From NCBI GenBank assembly GCA_046723645.1, contig JBKOUY010000105.1:1-6704 (forward strand): a stretch of 6,704 nucleotides of DNA, written 5' to 3'. Under the pieces are notes generated by a model. That model made no database searches. It was not told the origin of the DNA and was given only the letters and a program-made list of their open reading frames with translations. Every line of letters starts with the position of its first letter. Within the stretch, counting starts at the first letter, position 1. A program made the position numbers and the translations under genes. The stretch comes from DASQUK01 sp046723645. Its GTDB lineage: Bacteria; Actinomycetota; Acidimicrobiia; Acidimicrobiales; VFJN01. Below, piece by piece: positions 4,942 to 6,704 of the stretch.

Positions 4942-5322
4942 TCAGGCGATCCGCACGACCGGCACCTCCCGGAGATGCTCGGGGAGGGGAACGTCGGGCA
5001 GCTGGTCCTCGAGGCGGGGCACCTTGGGGGGGCGGCCCCGGCGCCGCTTGGTGGCGACGATCGTCCCGTCGACGAACAGCTGGCCGCCCCACACACCGCA
5101 CGGCTCACGCCGTTCGAGGGCACCTTCGAGGCAAGTGATGAGCGCGGGACAGCTCAGGCACAGGCGCTTGGCCTGGGCGATGTCCTGCGGCTCCCCGCTG
5201 AAGAACACGTCGGTGAGCTCCCCGCTCCCGTGGTTGCAGCGGGCGTGCGTCCACCACGCCGCCACGTCCCTCGGGAGCGGCTCACCCGCCGCGTCTGGAA
5301 CTGGGTCCGTCGACTCGATCAT
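4942..5322 (-). CDS. WhiB-family [4Fe-4S] transcriptional regulator with AT-hook-like tail
   Basis: Actinobacterial Wbl protein, a redox- or NO-sensitive iron-sulfur regulator that usually binds the sigma-factor region 4. With the ATG at 5322 it has 126 residues. Four cluster cysteines are in place: C29 (ARCNHG), C55 and C58 (CLSC) and C64 (ITCLEG), that is C-X25-C-X2-C-X5-C. The diagnostic turn GVWGG is at 76-80. KRRRGRPPK (92-100) is a basic AT-hook-like motif, as in WhiB7-type proteins, followed by a 26-residue tail ending LREVPVVRIA. An upstream ATG at 5394 adds 24 residues with two extra Cys. I prefer 5322 because AGAGGTG lies 9 nt before it and the usual Wbl N-terminus is short. Which Wbl subclass this is cannot be settled here. 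It is 147 bp downstream of the MltR-type gene. Confidence 0.92.
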   Translation of the reverse strand: MIESTDPVPDAAGEPLPRDVAAWWTHARCNHGSGELTDVFFSGEPQDIAQAKRLCLSCPALITCLEGALERREPCGVWGGQLFVDGTIVATKRRRGRPPKVPRLEDQLPDVPLPEHLREVPVVRIA

Positions 5323-5469
5323 CTCGTTCGGCACCTCTGGGCGGCAGTCGCCCCTCCGCACGCCGTATTGACGTCCCCCGCACCCGCAACTCATCGGTCG
5401 ACAAGCGCGAGTTGGGGATCGCGGACCGAGCCGGGTGATCGAGCGTGGTCGAGGGCCCGGTCGCCGCGG
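5323..5469 (-). promoter_or_regulatory. Leader/promoter region of whiB
   Basis: The 147 bp between the MltR-type stop and the preferred whiB start. The ribosome-binding site AGAGGTG is at 5338-5332 on the minus strand. No convincing -35/-10 pair is visible. The 72 bp nearest whiB (5323-5394) are also open in frame, so this stretch is either a leader or an N-terminal extension of WhiB. Confidence 0.35.
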
Positions 5470-6321
5470 TCAGTCCTGTGGGGCGGTATCGAGGTCCTGA
5501 AGGCCGATCACACGGAGCAGCGCCAACGCGTCGGCCTCGGGGGTTCCCGGCGCCGCCGAGTAGACGATCAGGCGCTGGTCGACGTCGGGCAGGTGCAGCA
5601 CGTCGCAGTCGAGGGCGAGCCGCCCGAGCTGCGGGTGATCGACGGACTTGCGGCTACTTCGCCGCACGGCCACCCGCCCTTCGTCCCACAGCGCCCGGAA
5701 GCGACCGCTGCCGGCCCGCAGTTCGTCGAGCAGCCGGCGCAGGCCGGGATCGTGGGGGTAGCTGGCCGCCACGAGCCTGAGGGAGGCCACGGTCTCCATC
5801 GCACTGCGTTCGTCCTCGTCCGCGTCGTTCGACACCCGTCCGCCGTCGCCGAGGAACCGCTGCCAGGCGACATTGCGGTTCCCGGGAGGCCAGGACGAGA
5901 AGTCGCCCAGAAGCGCGGTGGCGAGTGCGTTCCAGGCGATGATGTCGCCTTTGGCGTCGAGCAGGATGGCCGGCAGGTCGGTGATCCGCTCGAGCAGACG
6001 CAGCGTGCTGGCGCGCGGCACGGACACGATGTGCCCTGGGAGCGGCGGGGCCGACCCGGCGAGGCGGAAGAGGTGGTCGCGTTCGTCGTCGGAGAGCCGC
6101 AGCGCCCGGGCCAGGGCGGCGAGGACGAGGTCGGACGGTGTCGGGCCGCGACCCTGCTCGAGGCGGGTGAGGTAGTCGACGGAGATGCCGGCGAGCATCG
6201 CCACCTCTTCCCGGCGCAGCCCGGCCACGCGCCGGCGGGTCCCGGCCGCCATGCCGACATCGCCGGGCGCCAGGCGGGAGCGGTAGGCCCTCAGGGCATC
6301 GGCCAGGCCGGGACGATCCAC
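5470..6321 (-). CDS. XRE-family regulator with MltR/MmyB-like ligand-binding domain
   Basis: A 283-residue transcriptional regulator. The N-terminal XRE helix-turn-helix spans about residues 6-75, with GTRRRVAGLRREEVAMLAGI leading into SVDYLTRLEQGRGPTPSDLVL. The 'GLRREEVAxLAGISVDYLTRLEQGR' pattern is the hallmark of the actinobacterial MmyB-like group. The rest (about 105-270) is the MltR-type ligand-binding domain, including LPAILLDAKGDIIAWNALATALLGDF and, late, LALDCDVLHLPDVDQRLIVYSAAPG. Length and both domains are complete. The start is GTG at 6321, with only a weak TGGA upstream. It is divergent from a short-chain dehydrogenase gene, a very common pairing for this family, and probably represses it and itself through the inverted repeat at 6353-6375. 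The ligand is unknown. Confidence 0.94.
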   Translation of the reverse strand: MDRPGLADALRAYRSRLAPGDVGMAAGTRRRVAGLRREEVAMLAGISVDYLTRLEQGRGPTPSDLVLAALARALRLSDDERDHLFRLAGSAPPLPGHIVSVPRASTLRLLERITDLPAILLDAKGDIIAWNALATALLGDFSSWPPGNRNVAWQRFLGDGGRVSNDADEDERSAMETVASLRLVAASYPHDPGLRRLLDELRAGSGRFRALWDEGRVAVRRSSRKSVDHPQLGRLALDCDVLHLPDVDQRLIVYSAAPGTPEADALALLRVIGLQDLDTAPQD

Positions 6322-6352
6322 GGTGTCCAGGATGCCGGCTGGCGGGCGGATT

Positions 6353-6375
6353 GCCTGGGACCACCGATCCCAGGC
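6353..6375. promoter_or_regulatory. Perfect 8-bp inverted repeat, likely operator of the MltR-type regulator
   Basis: GCCTGGGA (6353-6360) and TCCCAGGC (6368-6375) are exact reverse complements around a 7-bp spacer, with half-site centres 15 bp apart. It lies 31 bp upstream of the regulator GTG and 47 bp upstream of the dehydrogenase ATG, a position from which it could control both. A further partial half-site GCCTGG is at 6393-6398. The wider spacer (6322-6422) shows no clear -35/-10 pairs. Confidence 0.6.
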
Positions 6376-6422
6376 TCACCCGGCCCTGGTACGCCTGGCG
6401 GCGTGGACCGAGGATGGCGGGT

Positions 6423-6704
6423 ATGACGACGGTGCTGATCACCGGGGCCAACAAGGGGCTCGGCCGCGAGACCGCCCGCGAGCTCGCCGGGAAGGGCTGG
6501 GCCGTCCTGCTCGCGGCTCGCGATCCGGTGCGGGGCAAGGCGGCAGCCGCCGAGCTCGCTGCCGATGGCGGCGACGTGCGCCATGTGCCGCTCGACGTCA
6601 CGGACGACGCGTCGGTCGCTGCTGCCGTGGCCGAGGTCGGTGCCATGACCGACCGCCTCGACGTGCTCGTCAACAACGCCGGCATCATCGGATCACGTGT
6701 CGCG
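6423..6704 (+). CDS. Short-chain dehydrogenase/reductase (SDR), N-terminal part (cut by right window edge)
   Basis: NAD(P)(H)-dependent oxidoreductase of the classical SDR family; 94 residues are in the window. The Rossmann dinucleotide-binding motif TGANKGLG (TGxxxGxG) is at residues 7-14, in MTTVLITGANKGLGRETARE. It is followed by VLLAARDP, whose basic Arg after the second strand suggests NADP(H) preference. The acidic LDVTDD segment and the structural NNAG motif (near residues 85-88) follow. The catalytic Ser-Tyr-Lys lies beyond the edge. The ATG at 6423 is preferred: GAGG (6410-6413) is 9 nt upstream. An in-frame ATG at 6414 would sit on that site. It is divergent from the MltR-type regulator gene, its likely repressor. 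The substrate is unknown. Confidence 0.93.
   Translation, partial: MTTVLITGANKGLGRETARELAGKGWAVLLAARDPVRGKAAAAELAADGGDVRHVPLDVTDDASVAAAVAEVGAMTDRLDVLVNNAGIIGSRVA

Noticed and set aside
4942..4944. Stop-codon readthrough joining WhiB with the in-frame small ORF
   Set aside because: The shared frame is a one-in-three coincidence, the intervening codons contain the hairpin, and the small ORF has its own strong ribosome-binding site.
4717..6426. A 569-codon open frame on the plus strand across the whiB and MltR-type genes
   Set aside because: It lies antisense to two clearly recognised genes, has no family features, and is biased to Gly/Arg/Val/Pro as expected of a shadow frame in GC-rich DNA.

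Overview
This is a GC-rich window with tightly packed genes and strong G/C preference at third codon positions. The best taxonomic clue is a WhiB-family Fe-S regulator (minus strand, near 4942..5322). WhiB proteins are a hallmark of Actinomycetota and their phages, so the window is probably a chromosomal piece of an actinobacterium. The WhiB tail (GVWGGQLF, then an RGRPPK AT-hook-like motif) reminds me of Acidimicrobiia-type sequences, but that is recall and not tested. I see no insertion sequence, phage, CRISPR, tRNA or rRNA signature.

Layout. (a) 1..1191: the 5' part of an aldo/keto reductase gene (minus, cut by the left edge) is divergent from a complete LysR-type regulator gene (plus). 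The 61-bp gap carries a T-N11-A LysR-box candidate that runs into the LysR start codon. (b) 1190..1224: an 8-bp-stem hairpin lies between the convergent LysR and cyclase genes. (c) 1280..3157: a metal-dependent cyclase-family hydrolase gene (minus) and a phytanoyl-CoA dioxygenase-family oxygenase gene (plus) diverge from a 168-bp region that contains a perfect 10-bp inverted repeat. (d) 3205..5322, all minus: a GNAT acetyltransferase, a pyridoxamine-phosphate-oxidase-fold flavin/F420 protein, a two-helix membrane protein, a possible 23-residue small protein not normally annotated, and the WhiB regulator. A strong hairpin lies just behind whiB. (e) 5470..6704: an XRE/MltR-type regulator gene (minus) is divergent from a short-chain dehydrogenase gene (plus, cut by the right edge). 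A perfect 8-bp inverted repeat sits between them.

How the genes may work together. Two regulator-enzyme pairs are arranged divergently, LysR with aldo/keto reductase and MltR-type regulator with SDR. In such pairs the regulator usually controls the neighbouring oxidoreductase and itself. The cyclase/dioxygenase pair probably shares its regulatory region and may act on a common small molecule, but no substrate can be read from the sequence. I found no convincing new multi-gene system. The least expected items are the small ORF with an excellent ribosome-binding site behind the whiB hairpin, and the three inverted-repeat operator candidates.
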